Source: DATIRA01 sp963766505 (GTDB lineage: Bacteria > Pseudomonadota > Gammaproteobacteria > Steroidobacterales > Steroidobacteraceae). Taken from it: DNA of 64,000 nucleotides. The notes beneath the pieces are model-generated. The model worked only from the letters and a program-made list of their open reading frames with translations. It was not told where the DNA came from and ran no database searches. The stretch is taken from positions 1,534,945 to 1,598,944 of the forward strand of contig CAVYAL010000005.1 in the NCBI GenBank assembly GCA_963766505.1, written 5' to 3'. Below are positions 7,402 to 16,154 of the stretch, piece by piece. The translations under genes and the position numbers were made by a program. Within the stretch, counting starts at the first letter, position 1, and each line of letters starts with the position of its first letter.

Positions 7402-9695
7402 GGGCTCTGCTCCGGCAGGCAGGCCACCCGGCCCAGGTCACGGATCGGGTCCGCTGCGGCGGTTGCCTGGAGCTCGAAGCGGCATTGCCCGCCACGCCAT
7501 CGCGCGACACCGCCGGTGGCGCCGGCGTCCTCGGCATAAACGAGTCCGTCGAGCGCGACCGGCCAGGTCCGGTCCGCGATCTCTACCACGGCCCCGGGCG
7601 GCACGGCCGAGCCGTCGGGCAGCCGTAGCCGGAACGTCGCGGAGGACTCCCGGCTGACCGGAAATTCGACGACCGCGCCGCTGCGGTAGGCGGGTGTCAG
7701 TTCGATCCTCGCCCGGTCAATGCCCGCCTCGATCGGCAGCTCCAGCGGATCGATGCTGATCGGATTGGATTCGTACGGGCGCAGGTTGTCGAGCAGGATC
7801 CGCCCCTTCGAGTCGGTCCGGCCGATCGGCTGGTTGTCCGCGAACACGGTCAGGCCCTCGTAGCCCGCTACCTCGACGACTGCAAAGCTCCGGTCCAGCC
7901 AGCGGGTCGGCATCACGCCGGCCTCGGTGATCGCGAAACCGCCGAGCGCACTGGCCCGCCAGCCATCGCTGTCGTTGCGATGCGCGTACTCTACTTCCGC
8001 CTGAGCGGCGCGGCCGCGATAGCTGGCCCCGAGCTGCGCGTCCTGGTTGCTGGAGACAGAAACCCTGTAGCCGTGGCCCGTGCCCGCCGGGGCGCTCTGC
8101 TGCAGCGTGGCGACCGCCTCGACGCGCTCGCCGTCCTCGAGATCCGGTGAGTAACGAAGTCCTGCACTGGCAGTGCGTCGGCCGCCGAGCGGGGTGGTCC
8201 AGTACAGGAGCAAATCCGTGTCGTCATCCTCGCCGCGCTGATGATTTGCGGAGACGCTCAAAAAGCCGTAGTCGCCGAGCGAGAGCGAGTAGCTTGCGCC
8301 GAAGGATTCCGACTGAGGGGCGGACCAGTAGCTGCGCATCGCGTAGGCCAGCTGCAGGCTGCCGAGCCGGGACAGGTTGAAGCCGAGCCCGCCAAAGACG
8401 TTCTGTCGGAAGCGCAGCGTCTCGGCGGCCGTGCCGAGCTGCGCGAAGGATTCCGAGGCGTACTGGGTCCGCAGGAAGACGCTGACCCGCTGCGCGCTGC
8501 GCTCGAAGCCGAGACCCGCGAGCCATCCCTGGTCGCCGCCCTCGCCGCCCACGGCCGCGGTCAGCGTGGCGACTCCAAACCAGCCCAGCCGAACGGCCGT
8601 ATCGAGTCCGACGGCGAGCGGTCCGTCCTGCTGTCCCTCGGCGTGAAGTTCGGCGGTGAGCTGGTCGCTCAGCCCGTGGCGGTACGTGCCTGAGCCGACG
8701 AGATCGCCGTAGGCGTTGCCCAGCTGGCCGTAGTCCCTGCGGATTGCACCGACATCGATCGAGTACTCGCTGAGCCCGGCCCGCAGCAGCGCCGGGCCGG
8801 TGTAGTAGGGCTGCGCGATCACCTGCTGGCGGCCGAGCGCGTCGGTCACGACGACCTGGACTTCGCCGGCGCCGTTCAGCGCCGGGATGCCGTCCAGCGT
8901 GAACGGTCCCGGAGGCAGCTGCTCGCTCGACACCTGGCGGCCGTTGACGAACACGTCCGCGGTCGAGGGCACGGTGGCCTCGCCGGTCGCCGTTACGAAC
9001 GGCGTCGTCACCAGCGTCGGTTGCGTCGCGAAGTTCGTGCCGAACTTCACTCCCGCAAAGCGCACCGCGCGACCCCAGGCGCCCGGGGAGCTGATCGCAT
9101 CACCGATCTGCAGCGTCAGCATCTGCTCGGGAAAATCCCGCGTGAAGGTCGTCTCCAGTCGCAGCGCCTCGGACCTGCGGGCATCGCGGCGGATGGCCAT
9201 GCTCGTGGTCAGCACGCCGGCCGGAGCGAAGGCGCCGAATTCCAGCAGGCTGCCCTGGCTCGACTCCCCGCCACCCTGCGCGTACAGCTCGTAGTTCAAG
9301 AACGCGCCGGGTGAAACGGTGGGTTTCGACGATCGCGCATGCCGCGTGGATCGCTCGGTCACCTCGAACGCGCCTGCGGGAAGCAGCAGCTGTGCGCTCT
9401 GCGTCGCCGGGTCCAGCGTGAAACGCGCACCGGTCTCCGGTCCGTAGCGGTAGAACCGGACGCCGTCCACCGAGACGCCCCCCTTCGCAGGGATCCTGAG
9501 CCGCAGCCGTGAAAGATCGGATTCCCGGATCAGCAGCGCGCCGTCGGAGTCGAAGCGGACCACCAGCGTGACGGTCGCGGGATCCGAGTTGACCTGGAGC
9601 TCGATCACCGCCTCGGAAAAAGGCTCCGGGGTCTGGGCGCCGACCCTGAACGCCGCGAGGACGATCGCTACGGCCACCGGGAGCGTTGCGCGCAT
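7398..9695 (-). CDS. Outer-membrane usher of a Csu-like chaperone-usher pilus
   Basis: Usher porin of 765 residues that receives chaperone-subunit complexes and secretes the pilus through the outer membrane. Signal peptide residues 1-20. The N-terminal domain recognises the chaperone; the beta barrel follows, with the plug segment around FTLDGIPALNGAGEVQVVVTD and typical usher strands such as GLRYSP and YRGRAAQAEVEY. The C-terminal domains include VAGYEGLTVFADNQPIGRTD and LPDGSAVPPGAVVEI, with a final disulfide-prone GGQCRFEL. The length fits the shorter archaic (Csu) ushers rather than the about 830-residue FimD type. It begins 7 bases after the chaperone gene and overlaps the downstream subunit by four bases. 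Confidence 0.9.
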   Translation of the reverse strand: MRATLPVAVAIVLAAFRVGAQTPEPFSEAVIELQVNSDPATVTLVVRFDSDGALLIRESDLSRLRLRIPAKGGVSVDGVRFYRYGPETGARFTLDPATQSAQLLLPAGAFEVTERSTRHARSSKPTVSPGAFLNYELYAQGGGESSQGSLLEFGAFAPAGVLTTSMAIRRDARRSEALRLETTFTRDFPEQMLTLQIGDAISSPGAWGRAVRFAGVKFGTNFATQPTLVTTPFVTATGEATVPSTADVFVNGRQVSSEQLPPGPFTLDGIPALNGAGEVQVVVTDALGRQQVIAQPYYTGPALLRAGLSEYSIDVGAIRRDYGQLGNAYGDLVGSGTYRHGLSDQLTAELHAEGQQDGPLAVGLDTAVRLGWFGVATLTAAVGGEGGDQGWLAGLGFERSAQRVSVFLRTQYASESFAQLGTAAETLRFRQNVFGGLGFNLSRLGSLQLAYAMRSYWSAPQSESFGASYSLSLGDYGFLSVSANHQRGEDDDTDLLLYWTTPLGGRRTASAGLRYSPDLEDGERVEAVATLQQSAPAGTGHGYRVSVSSNQDAQLGASYRGRAAQAEVEYAHRNDSDGWRASALGGFAITEAGVMPTRWLDRSFAVVEVAGYEGLTVFADNQPIGRTDSKGRILLDNLRPYESNPISIDPLELPIEAGIDRARIELTPAYRSGAVVEFPVSRESSATFRLRLPDGSAVPPGAVVEIADRTWPVALDGLVYAEDAGATGGVARWRGGQCRFELQATAAADPIRDLGRVACLPEQSP

Positions 9696-9702
9696 GCAAC
9701 GA

Positions 9703-10458
9703 TCACCTGCTGGCGAGCGCGAGTTCCGCCTCGATGTCGCCCTGGTCGGTCAGCCCCTTGAGCCGCAGCTGGCGCCCGTGAGTGCCAGCTGACCCGTTTC
9801 CGGAATCCGTCCCTGCCCGCAGCGTCCAGGACCGCCGCTGGCCCGGCAGCACGTAGCTTGCGACGGGTTGATGCAGGACCTGCGCGGGATTGCCCTCGGC
9901 TGCAACTTCGAAACCCAGCAGCCGCAGGTGCGCCGTGCCATCGTTGCGTGCGGTCACGACCAGGTTTCCGTCCGGATCGGCGGCCGCGCTCCAGGCGACG
10001 TTCGGCGATGTCGCGGCGACGGCCTGCACGAACACCGGCAGGCTCAGTCGTAACGCCACCGTGAGACCGGTGGACTGCGGCGAGGAGCGCTGCGGCACCT
10101 CCTGGAGGACCAGCCGGTAGCTCAGCTCGCTCGAGGGATCCGCCGGCCTGCGCAAGGCCACGCGCAGCAGCTGCGATCCGTCGCCGGCGAGCGTGAACAC
10201 GACCGGTGAAACGATCAGGTCCTGCGTTTCGATCAGCCGGTCCTCGCCGTCCTGCTGCTCCCAGAGGTAGACCTGTGCCTGCACGACGACGCTGTCCGGC
10301 GAGCCGTTGCGCAGCGTCAGCGCGGCCGTCCGTCTGGCCTCGCCCAGTTCGACCTTGAGCGGCGAGATCGCGAGGGAGCCGGCCGCCGCGGGCGACGAAA
10401 TCAGCCCGCCGGCGGCCAGCAACAGGATCGCGATCAGGATGCGTGCAGGACCCGTCAC
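9703..10458 (-). CDS. Periplasmic pilus chaperone (PapD-like, Csu type)
   Basis: Periplasmic chaperone of 251 residues that caps pilus subunits by donor-strand complementation. A signal peptide covers residues 1-26. Domain 1 shows SLAISPLKVELGEARRTAAL, the edge strand with QVYLWEQQDGEDRL, the subunit-anchoring arginine in LRVALRRP and the G1-strand region LSYRLVLQEVP. Domain 2 follows from about residue 140 (VFVQAVAATSPNVAWSA). The start codon is GTG at 10458, six bases beyond the pre-pilin-like subunit's downstream end at 10469. It precedes the usher in the same operon. Confidence 0.88.
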   Translation of the reverse strand: MTGPARILIAILLLAAGGLISSPAAAGSLAISPLKVELGEARRTAALTLRNGSPDSVVVQAQVYLWEQQDGEDRLIETQDLIVSPVVFTLAGDGSQLLRVALRRPADPSSELSYRLVLQEVPQRSSPQSTGLTVALRLSLPVFVQAVAATSPNVAWSAAADPDGNLVVTARNDGTAHLRLLGFEVAAEGNPAQVLHQPVASYVLPGQRRSWTLRAGTDSGNGSAGTHGRQLRLKGLTDQGDIEAELALASR

Positions 10459-10468
10459 GGCCAGAGCG

Positions 10469-10963
10469 TCAATATTCGACGGTCACCGTGATCGTGTCTG
10501 AATATGCGCCGACCGGGACGGCCTGGTTCGCTGCGCTGATGGGCAGCTCGCCGTACACGGTGTGCTGGATCGCGTTCGGTACACCGAGCCCGTTGCCGAC
10601 ATCCGAAACCGTGCCCGTCCCGCCGCTGCCGTCGCCCCAGATCGTGTTCACGGCGACCGAGGTGTACAGGTTGTACTCGAGCACGTTGTCCATCTTGCGT
10701 GGCAAGAAGCTGCCGGCGTCCCCGGCATCCAGCTTCAGCGTGTAGCCGTGGTTCCTGGAACAGCGCACCGTGATCGTCGAGGTTTCAGACAAGGCCGTAC
10801 CGCCGTCGAAGTCCCCGAAATTGAGATCCGTCGCCGTGACGAAGCAGTTCCCGACGACGTTCGCTGTCACGTCGAACGTATCGGTCTTGCTGGCGGCGAC
10901 CGCGCTGCCGCAGACCGCGAGCAGCAGTCCCGCTGCGACCGGCGCCATCAGACTCTTGCGCAT
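10469..10963 (-). CDS. Csu-type major pilin candidate (spore coat U domain)
   Basis: First gene of the pilus operon and likely major subunit, 164 residues. The start at ATG 10963 has a clear ribosome-binding site (GAGGAAC, 5-6 bases upstream). Longer reading upstream is only the shadow of the neighbouring CHAT gene. Signal peptide residues 1-23, then the SCPU fold: FDVTANVVGNCFVTATDLNF, a second cysteine in TITVRCSRNHGYTL, YNLYTSVAVNTIWGDG, TVYGELPISAANQAVPVGAY and the terminal strand DTITVTVEY. The two cysteines should form a disulfide. The shared NLYT..W.G segment and VYG motif show it is related to the last gene of the cluster. Confidence 0.87.
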   Translation of the reverse strand: MRKSLMAPVAAGLLLAVCGSAVAASKTDTFDVTANVVGNCFVTATDLNFGDFDGGTALSETSTITVRCSRNHGYTLKLDAGDAGSFLPRKMDNVLEYNLYTSVAVNTIWGDGSGGTGTVSDVGNGLGVPNAIQHTVYGELPISAANQAVPVGAYSDTITVTVEY

Positions 10964-11035
10964 GTTCGTTCCTCGGAAGTGGATGACAGGCGGATTGTCC
11001 CGAGCGTCAGGCCGCGGTGACGTGACACCGTTCTC

Positions 11036-11061
11036 GAAAATCAAGCCGCCGGGAGGCGGCT
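11036..11061 (-). terminator. Probable rho-independent terminator after the CHAT gene
   Basis: On the minus strand a perfect 7-bp stem (AGCCGCC/GGCGGCT, loop TCCC) is followed by TGATTTTC. It lies about 40 bases past the stop of the CHAT fusion gene and ahead of the pilus operon start at 10963, so it probably separates these two units. A second G+C palindrome (GCCGGGCCGGCCCGGC) sits just upstream of the hairpin. Confidence 0.55.
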
Positions 11062-11099
11062 CGGGCCGGGCCGGCCCGGCATTGTGAAACCGGTGCGGC

Positions 11100-14099
11100 C
11101 TAGCTGCCGCGGGCGTTGCCCGCGCGACCCAGAGCGAATGCCGGGTTCCCGTAGTGCACATAGTCTGCCCAGTCCGGCGAGCCGGTCGCGTGCACCTTGC
11201 GGCGAGCAGCCAGCATCGCTTCGCCGAGCGACTTGCCGGCGAGCAGCCCGTGATAGAAGGCCGAGGAGAAGCCGAGCGCCGCGTCGTCGCCGACCGGCCA
11301 GTGCGTGCCGACGAAGTTTGCGACCCCGGAAGCGAGGAAGGCCTCGGCGATGCCGGTCGAGCGTCGCAGGCTGACGAGGCGCCGCGCGGCCTTCGCCCCC
11401 GGGCGCCGGACCCGGGCTGCCTCGCAGGCATTGAAGAACACCAGCGAGGGCAGCATCGCGAGTCCGCCGAGGTCCGCACTGCGCAGCACCTCGTCGCCCG
11501 CGCAGAGCAGCCCGCTGCGGCCAGGGTCGTCGGCGTCGAAATAGCCGTGCCCGGCGAAATGCATCACGTCGTGGCGGCCGGCCGCGAGTTCGCGCAGCAG
11601 GCGGGCGCGCGTCGCTGCGCTGCGCTCGATGCAGTCCACCTGCGCGCCGCTGGCCTGCAGCAGCGGCAGCAGCTCCGCGCCCTCTGCGGCGGCGCCGGGC
11701 AGATCACTCGTCGGATCCACGACCAGCAGCACACGCTCGGGCTCGCCGCGATGTCCGTCCTCGCGCCAGCGAGCCACGCTCAGGTGCTCGCTCGCATAGC
11801 GGCGGCTCATGCCAGCGGCGAGCGCAGGATGCAGCGCGCCGATCCGCAGTGTCTCCCAGGGCACCCTCGAGGCCTCGAAGTCGTGCAGGACCACCAGCGG
11901 CCGCGAACTCATCGCGAGCAGCCCCTCGCGCACGTTCCCGGGCAGCAGCAGCTCGGCGAGCTCGGCGCCGAGGCGAGGCAACTGGTCTGCCTGCACCGGG
12001 CCGCTCTCGATCCGGGCGAGCTGTGCCGCGAGCTTGCTGCGGGCCGGGCGCAGAACCCCGCTCAGCACTGCGGCCTTCGCGCCGGCCGTGAGCAGCGCGC
12101 AGCGGCACTCGAGCGTGCTGCGATCACGTTCGAACATCGTGACCAGCAGGTAGGCCGGCTCGGACATGCCGGGCGCAGTAACCGCACGGCGTGGCCGGCG
12201 CGGGCGGGATGGCGCCGGCAAGGCCTCGCTTTCATCGACTACGAGGTGCAGGTCGTCGCGGGCGAGCCCCGGGGCGAGCGCGAGCACCGCGCGACGCAGC
12301 TCGGCGTACTTGGTCCGATTGATCTCGCAGAGCGTGATCCGGCGTATGACCCGCTCCGGGTCCGCGTGTCTCAGGCCGTCCAGGAATCCCCGGAGCTGCT
12401 GCTCGACTGCCGCGGCGACCGGTACGCCGGAACCGGCGCCGAGCAGCACCGTCGCGAAGTCCTCGGCCCGCGACCGCGAAACGGTGCGGACGATGTTCTC
12501 CGCGACGAACGCCCGCGTCTGCGGTTCGAGCTCGTCGAAGTCGCCGAGGCCGGCGAACAGCACGAAGTCGGCAAGCAGCGGGCTGCGGGTCGCCGGGAGG
12601 ACGAACACCTCGCCCGGATTCGCGGAGAACATCCGCCGCAGCGTGAAGTCCCGGATCGCGCCGCCGAGGCGCTGGTCGACGTCGAGCGCAGGGCCGGATG
12701 GGTCGACGTTGCGGAACACTCCGAGCACGAGCGCGCGTGCATTCGCCTCGACGATGTCGCCGCGCCACAGGCGAAGCTCGACCGTGCGTACCGGCGTCGC
12801 TGCAGCCATCAACGCGTGCCGTGTCGCGGCCAGCGTCCGTGGATGGATGCCGCCGTGGAATTCCGGAGAGACCACCGGTTCGAGCAGCCTGCGACGGGCG
12901 TCCGGCGAGAGCTGCTGCCAGTGGACCTTGTTCGGCGCGACGCGCCGCAGGACAGGCTCCGTCACGACGCGCCGTCGTGGGCGTTGTGGCCGCGCTGCGG
13001 TGGACGGCAGGCGCTCGGTCGTGCCCATTCTCAGCAGGTCCACCGCGGCCTCGATCACCCTGCCGTTGTTAGGCAGGCCGCCGTGCATCTCGTCCGCGTA
13101 CCAGGCCGGTGCGCCGGCAAGCTCCGCGAGTATCCTAGGCACGGTGCCGTCGCCTTCCCTGGTCAGGCTGTACTCGAAGTTGCGGCCCCTGCGGCGCAGC
13201 GAAGTGATCGTGTCCTGCCCGATGCCCACGACGTGCAGGCAGCGGTCATCGGCCGCCGGCCAGTTCGCGCGGGACTCCCGTGCGGCAGCGAGCATGGCCG
13301 GCTCGGGACGCAACGGACCCTCCGGCCACGCCGCCGCGTCGAACAGGTCGGGGCCGCCGACCAGCGCGGGATCGGGCAGCAACTCGTGCAGCGCGGGCAG
13401 GCTGCGAAAGACGACGCGTGCCAGGTCCTCGGCGTCGTGGTGAGCGTCCAGCGCGGCCAGCTTGCGGACCGTCGGGTAGACGCCGCGCAGTGCCAGCACC
13501 GGGGCGAAAGAACCGAGGTTCGGCGAGCCGATCTGCACGGCACGCCGGATACGACCCGCATCGCCGGCCAGCGCCGCGCGTGCGACCAGTCCGCCCATGC
13601 TGTGGCCGACCAGCAGCACCTCGCGATGGCCCTCTTGCGCGATGCGCTCGTTCAGCTCCGCTGCCAGCGGGAGAATGCTGCGGCGCCAGTCGTAGGGGTG
13701 GAAATGCGCGTCGAAACCGGCGATCGTGAGCGACAGCTTCAGCTTCAGCACGTTCAGCAGCATTACCCCGAGCACCGAGAGCTGGCCGCCCTGGGGCAAT
13801 GCCAGCCTCGCCAGGTGACCGGCGGCGGCCTCGACGACATCCAGCCACAGAACTTCATCGAGCCGGTGCCCACGGCGGCCGATGCGGGAACCCATCAGCC
13901 CCGGCAGGACGTACGTGCGGGGTCCCGTCGGCGTCGTGACCTGCGACGCCCGACGCGCCAGTTCGCTCAGTTCGCGATAACCGTCCGAGCCCAGCAGCGC
14001 CGTGAGTTCCGCCCGCCGCTCGCCGCAGGCCAGCAGTCGCTCGATTTCCTCATCGTGCAGACGGTGCACCGGGGGCGTCGCGGGCGGGTACTCGTGCAA
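11100..14099 (-). CDS. Lipase-like hydrolase / M17-N-like / CHAT protease fusion
   Basis: A 999-residue cytosolic protein with three modules. Residues 60-400 are an LCAT/lipase-like alpha/beta hydrolase: YVLPGLMGSRIG, nucleophile Ser167 in VGHSMGG, Asp317 in GDGTVP and His339 in MHGGLPNN form a complete triad. Residues 437-620 resemble the macro-like N-terminal domain of M17 leucyl aminopeptidases (WRGDIVEANARALVLGVF, LGGAI, FVLFAGLGDFDEL). Residues 730-999 are a CHAT caspase-like domain with catalytic His851 (HFAGHGYF) and Cys892 (FFNACEAA). No signal peptide or membrane segment. The start is TTG at 14099 (GGGG 8 bases upstream); a GTG at 14069 is possible. It follows the copper chaperone gene by 29 bases. 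CHAT proteases are often switched on in stress or immune responses; self-processing or activation of the lipase part is my inference. Confidence 0.85.
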   Translation of the reverse strand: MHEYPPATPPVHRLHDEEIERLLACGERRAELTALLGSDGYRELSELARRASQVTTPTGPRTYVLPGLMGSRIGRRGHRLDEVLWLDVVEAAAGHLARLALPQGGQLSVLGVMLLNVLKLKLSLTIAGFDAHFHPYDWRRSILPLAAELNERIAQEGHREVLLVGHSMGGLVARAALAGDAGRIRRAVQIGSPNLGSFAPVLALRGVYPTVRKLAALDAHHDAEDLARVVFRSLPALHELLPDPALVGGPDLFDAAAWPEGPLRPEPAMLAAARESRANWPAADDRCLHVVGIGQDTITSLRRRGRNFEYSLTREGDGTVPRILAELAGAPAWYADEMHGGLPNNGRVIEAAVDLLRMGTTERLPSTAARPQRPRRRVVTEPVLRRVAPNKVHWQQLSPDARRRLLEPVVSPEFHGGIHPRTLAATRHALMAAATPVRTVELRLWRGDIVEANARALVLGVFRNVDPSGPALDVDQRLGGAIRDFTLRRMFSANPGEVFVLPATRSPLLADFVLFAGLGDFDELEPQTRAFVAENIVRTVSRSRAEDFATVLLGAGSGVPVAAAVEQQLRGFLDGLRHADPERVIRRITLCEINRTKYAELRRAVLALAPGLARDDLHLVVDESEALPAPSRPRRPRRAVTAPGMSEPAYLLVTMFERDRSTLECRCALLTAGAKAAVLSGVLRPARSKLAAQLARIESGPVQADQLPRLGAELAELLLPGNVREGLLAMSSRPLVVLHDFEASRVPWETLRIGALHPALAAGMSRRYASEHLSVARWREDGHRGEPERVLLVVDPTSDLPGAAAEGAELLPLLQASGAQVDCIERSAATRARLLRELAAGRHDVMHFAGHGYFDADDPGRSGLLCAGDEVLRSADLGGLAMLPSLVFFNACEAARVRRPGAKAARRLVSLRRSTGIAEAFLASGVANFVGTHWPVGDDAALGFSSAFYHGLLAGKSLGEAMLAARRKVHATGSPDWADYVHYGNPAFALGRAGNARGS

Positions 14100-14128
14100 G
14101 GCTGGCCCCGGGGATCGGTCAGGTGCGC

Positions 14129-14602
14129 TCAGTGATGCCGGTGCTGCTCGTGTTCGTCGCCGGCCGTCGCCGGCCGGACGACCACGGTCACTTCGCGCTC
14201 TCCGGCGGTGGCGAAGCGCAGCGTCAGCGTGAATTCCTCGCCCGCCACGAGCGGGCTCCGCAGGTCCATCAACATCAGGTGAGTGCCCTGCGGGGCGAGC
14301 GTCGTGCGCTTGCCTGCGGGCAGGTGCAGGAACTCGATCGGCCGCATTCTGGCCATGCCGCCCTCGTCCACGACGGTGTGCAGCTCGACCGTGCCGGCGC
14401 GATCGGTCTCTGCACCGAGCAGGCGATCGTCGCCGGCGCCGCCCGCGATGGTCATGTAGGCCGCGCCGACGGTCGTACCCGGCGGCGTAGCGCGCGCCCA
14501 GGCCTCGGTCACCGTCGGTTCGTCGGCGGCCAGGACGGCGGCCGCGGCGAGCAGTGAGGCCAGCCCGGCGATAAACGCCGCGGATCGAGGTAATTTCCTC
14601 AT
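14129..14602 (-). CDS. PCuAC-type periplasmic copper chaperone
   Basis: Periplasmic copper(I) chaperone of 157 residues that in relatives delivers copper to the CuA site of cytochrome oxidase. Signal peptide residues 1-25. The mature domain shows AWARATPPGTTVGAAYMTI and the copper ligands in the expected pattern: His in ELHTVV, Met in GMARMRP, His and Met in GTHLMLMDL. The C-terminus ends in a histidine-rich tail (EHEQHRHH), an additional metal site seen in some PCuAC proteins. The ATG lies one base after the OxyR stop codon, with AAGGA upstream, so it is probably translated with oxyR. Confidence 0.88.
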   Translation of the reverse strand: MRKLPRSAAFIAGLASLLAAAAVLAADEPTVTEAWARATPPGTTVGAAYMTIAGGAGDDRLLGAETDRAGTVELHTVVDEGGMARMRPIEFLHLPAGKRTTLAPQGTHLMLMDLRSPLVAGEEFTLTLRFATAGEREVTVVVRPATAGDEHEQHRHH

Positions 14603-14603
14603 G

Positions 14604-15500
14604 CTAGGAATCCTTGCTCATCGTGTTGCGGATCGACTCCACGACGGCCTCGATGGCCGGACCGCGGGTCGTCGACTTGCGCCAGATGGCCCCGATGCTG
14701 CGGGCCGGCGCGGGATGCACGAAAGGACGTACCTTCAGGCCGCGCGTGGCTCCGCGCGGCCCGGCCGTCGCGAGATGCGGCAGCAACGTGATGCCGTGCC
14801 CGGCCGCGACCATCTGCCGCAGCGTCTCGAGGCTCGTGGCGCGGTAGTCCTCCTCCTCGTTGACGCGGATGCGGCTGCAGACCTCCAGCGCCTGGTCGCG
14901 AAGGCAGTGTCCGTCCTCGAGCAGCAGCAGCGTCTCGTTCTTCAGGTCGTCCACCCGTATCTTGTCGCGCTTCGCGAGCGGATGAGCATCAGGAGCCGCC
15001 AGCACGAAGGCCTCCTGGTACAGCACCAGCGAGTCCAGCCCGTCGGTAGGGACGGGAAGAGCCAGGATTCCGAGGTCGATCTCTCCGTCCCGCAGCTTCT
15101 CCAGCAACTGCGCGGTCTGGTATTCGTAGAGCAGCAGCTTCAGGCGCGGCAGCGCCCGCTTCAGGCGCGTGACCACCCGCGGAAGCAGGTATGGCCCGAC
15201 AGTGGGAATCAGCGCGAGCCGAAGCTCCCCGGCCAGCGGATCCCGGTCGGCCCTGCACAGCTCGACGATCGCATCCGCCTCCTGCAGCAGGCGGCGGGCA
15301 CGCGCTACGACCCGCTCCCCGGTCTCGGTCATCGAAACCCGCCGTGGCTGGCGCTCGACCAGCGGCACGCCCAGGTAATCCTCCAGCTTGCGCAGCTGGG
15401 CGGAGAGCGTCGGCTGGCTGACGTGACAACGCTCGGCAGCGCGGCCGAAGTGCCGCTCGTCGGCGAGTGCCACCAGGTAACGCAGGTCGCGGAGGTTCAT
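14604..15500 (-). CDS. oxyR: Hydrogen-peroxide-sensing LysR-type regulator
   Basis: Transcription activator of peroxide defence, 298 residues from ATG 15500; a 14-codon extension upstream precedes the conserved MNLRDLRYLVALADERHFG start. The winged helix-turn-helix includes AAERCHVSQPTLSAQL. The redox pair is intact: GHCLRDQALEVC has the two cysteines nine residues apart, as for Cys199 and Cys208 of E. coli OxyR, so disulfide switching should work. It is followed at one base by the PCuAC gene and then the CHAT fusion, a neighbourhood that may put them under shared control. OxyR regulons usually include catalase and peroxiredoxin, none of which is in this window. Confidence 0.92.
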   Translation of the reverse strand: MNLRDLRYLVALADERHFGRAAERCHVSQPTLSAQLRKLEDYLGVPLVERQPRRVSMTETGERVVARARRLLQEADAIVELCRADRDPLAGELRLALIPTVGPYLLPRVVTRLKRALPRLKLLLYEYQTAQLLEKLRDGEIDLGILALPVPTDGLDSLVLYQEAFVLAAPDAHPLAKRDKIRVDDLKNETLLLLEDGHCLRDQALEVCSRIRVNEEEDYRATSLETLRQMVAAGHGITLLPHLATAGPRGATRGLKVRPFVHPAPARSIGAIWRKSTTRGPAIEAVVESIRNTMSKDS

Positions 15501-15631
15501 TCGAATAACATAGCGCACATCTATCGAAATTGCCAAAACCATCCAGCCAGCTAATCATCGGGCCCGCAGCAGCGCGCCGGACCGCAGGTCGCCCGCGTCG
15601 CGACCTGGGGGGCGAGGGACGGCGGCTCCCG

Positions 15632-15637
15632 TATAAT
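15632..15637 (+). promoter_or_regulatory. Consensus -10 box (TATAAT) just before the Nudix gene
   Basis: A perfect TATAAT stands out in otherwise G+C-rich DNA. Its last base is six bases before the ATG at 15644, so a normal transcription start would fall on the A of the ATG, giving a leaderless mRNA. No Shine-Dalgarno sequence is present between the two and no good -35 hexamer is seen. Confidence 0.55.
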
Positions 15638-15643
15638 TCGGCC

Positions 15644-16132
15644 ATGATCCTTCGAGCTACGCGGCTCTCTGCCGGCGTCGTGGTGCTGCGCGAAACTGAA
15701 CACGGCTGGCGCTTCCTGCTGCTGCGGGCCTTCAGCCATTGGGACTTTCCGAAGGGAATGCTGGAGCAGGGCGAGGAGCCTCTGGCGGCGGCGGTCCGCG
15801 AAGTGCACGAGGAAACGCTGATCGACGACCTCGATTTCGCCTGGGGCGAAGGCTACGTCGAGACCGGCCCATACAGTCGCGGCAAGGTGGCGCGGTATTT
15901 CATCGCGCGCACCGCGATCGGCGAGATCAGCCTGCCGGTGAATCCCGACCTGGGGCGGGCCGAGCACAGCGAGTACCGGTGGGTGGATTACGACGAGGCG
16001 TTGCGGCTCGTCTCGCCCCGGGTCCGGCCGGTACTCCGGTGGGCCATGCAGCGTGTGAACATGCCGACGCCGGCGCGGGAGGCCACGCGAAGCAGCGCTG
16101 CCTGCGTTGTTGCAGCGGCAGAGAAGGCCTGA
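15644..16132 (+). CDS. Nudix hydrolase, probable Ap4A-type
   Basis: Cytosolic Nudix-fold hydrolase of 162 residues. The Nudix box is readable as GMLEQGEEPLAAAVREVHEE: glycine, glutamate, RE and EE all sit at their expected positions; the terminal glycine of the consensus is replaced by leucine (EETLID). The N-terminal strand SAGVVVLRETEHGWRFLLLRAFSHWDFPKG (seen in pieces) resembles bis(5'-nucleosyl)-tetraphosphatases, which degrade alarmone-like dinucleotides. The C-terminal tail after residue 130 is unconserved. A TATAAT six bases upstream and no ribosome-binding site suggest leaderless translation. It is divergent from oxyR (143 bases). Confidence 0.82.
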   Translation: MILRATRLSAGVVVLRETEHGWRFLLLRAFSHWDFPKGMLEQGEEPLAAAVREVHEETLIDDLDFAWGEGYVETGPYSRGKVARYFIARTAIGEISLPVNPDLGRAEHSEYRWVDYDEALRLVSPRVRPVLRWAMQRVNMPTPAREATRSSAACVVAAAEKA

Positions 16133-16154
16133 CTGAGCCGAACGCGACAGGTTC

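Noticed and set aside
11154..14135. Open plus-strand frame of 993 codons opposite the CHAT fusion gene
   Set aside because: Its translation is rich in R, A, Q and H without any motif, which is the usual antisense shadow of a high-GC gene. The minus-strand protein has complete catalytic sites.
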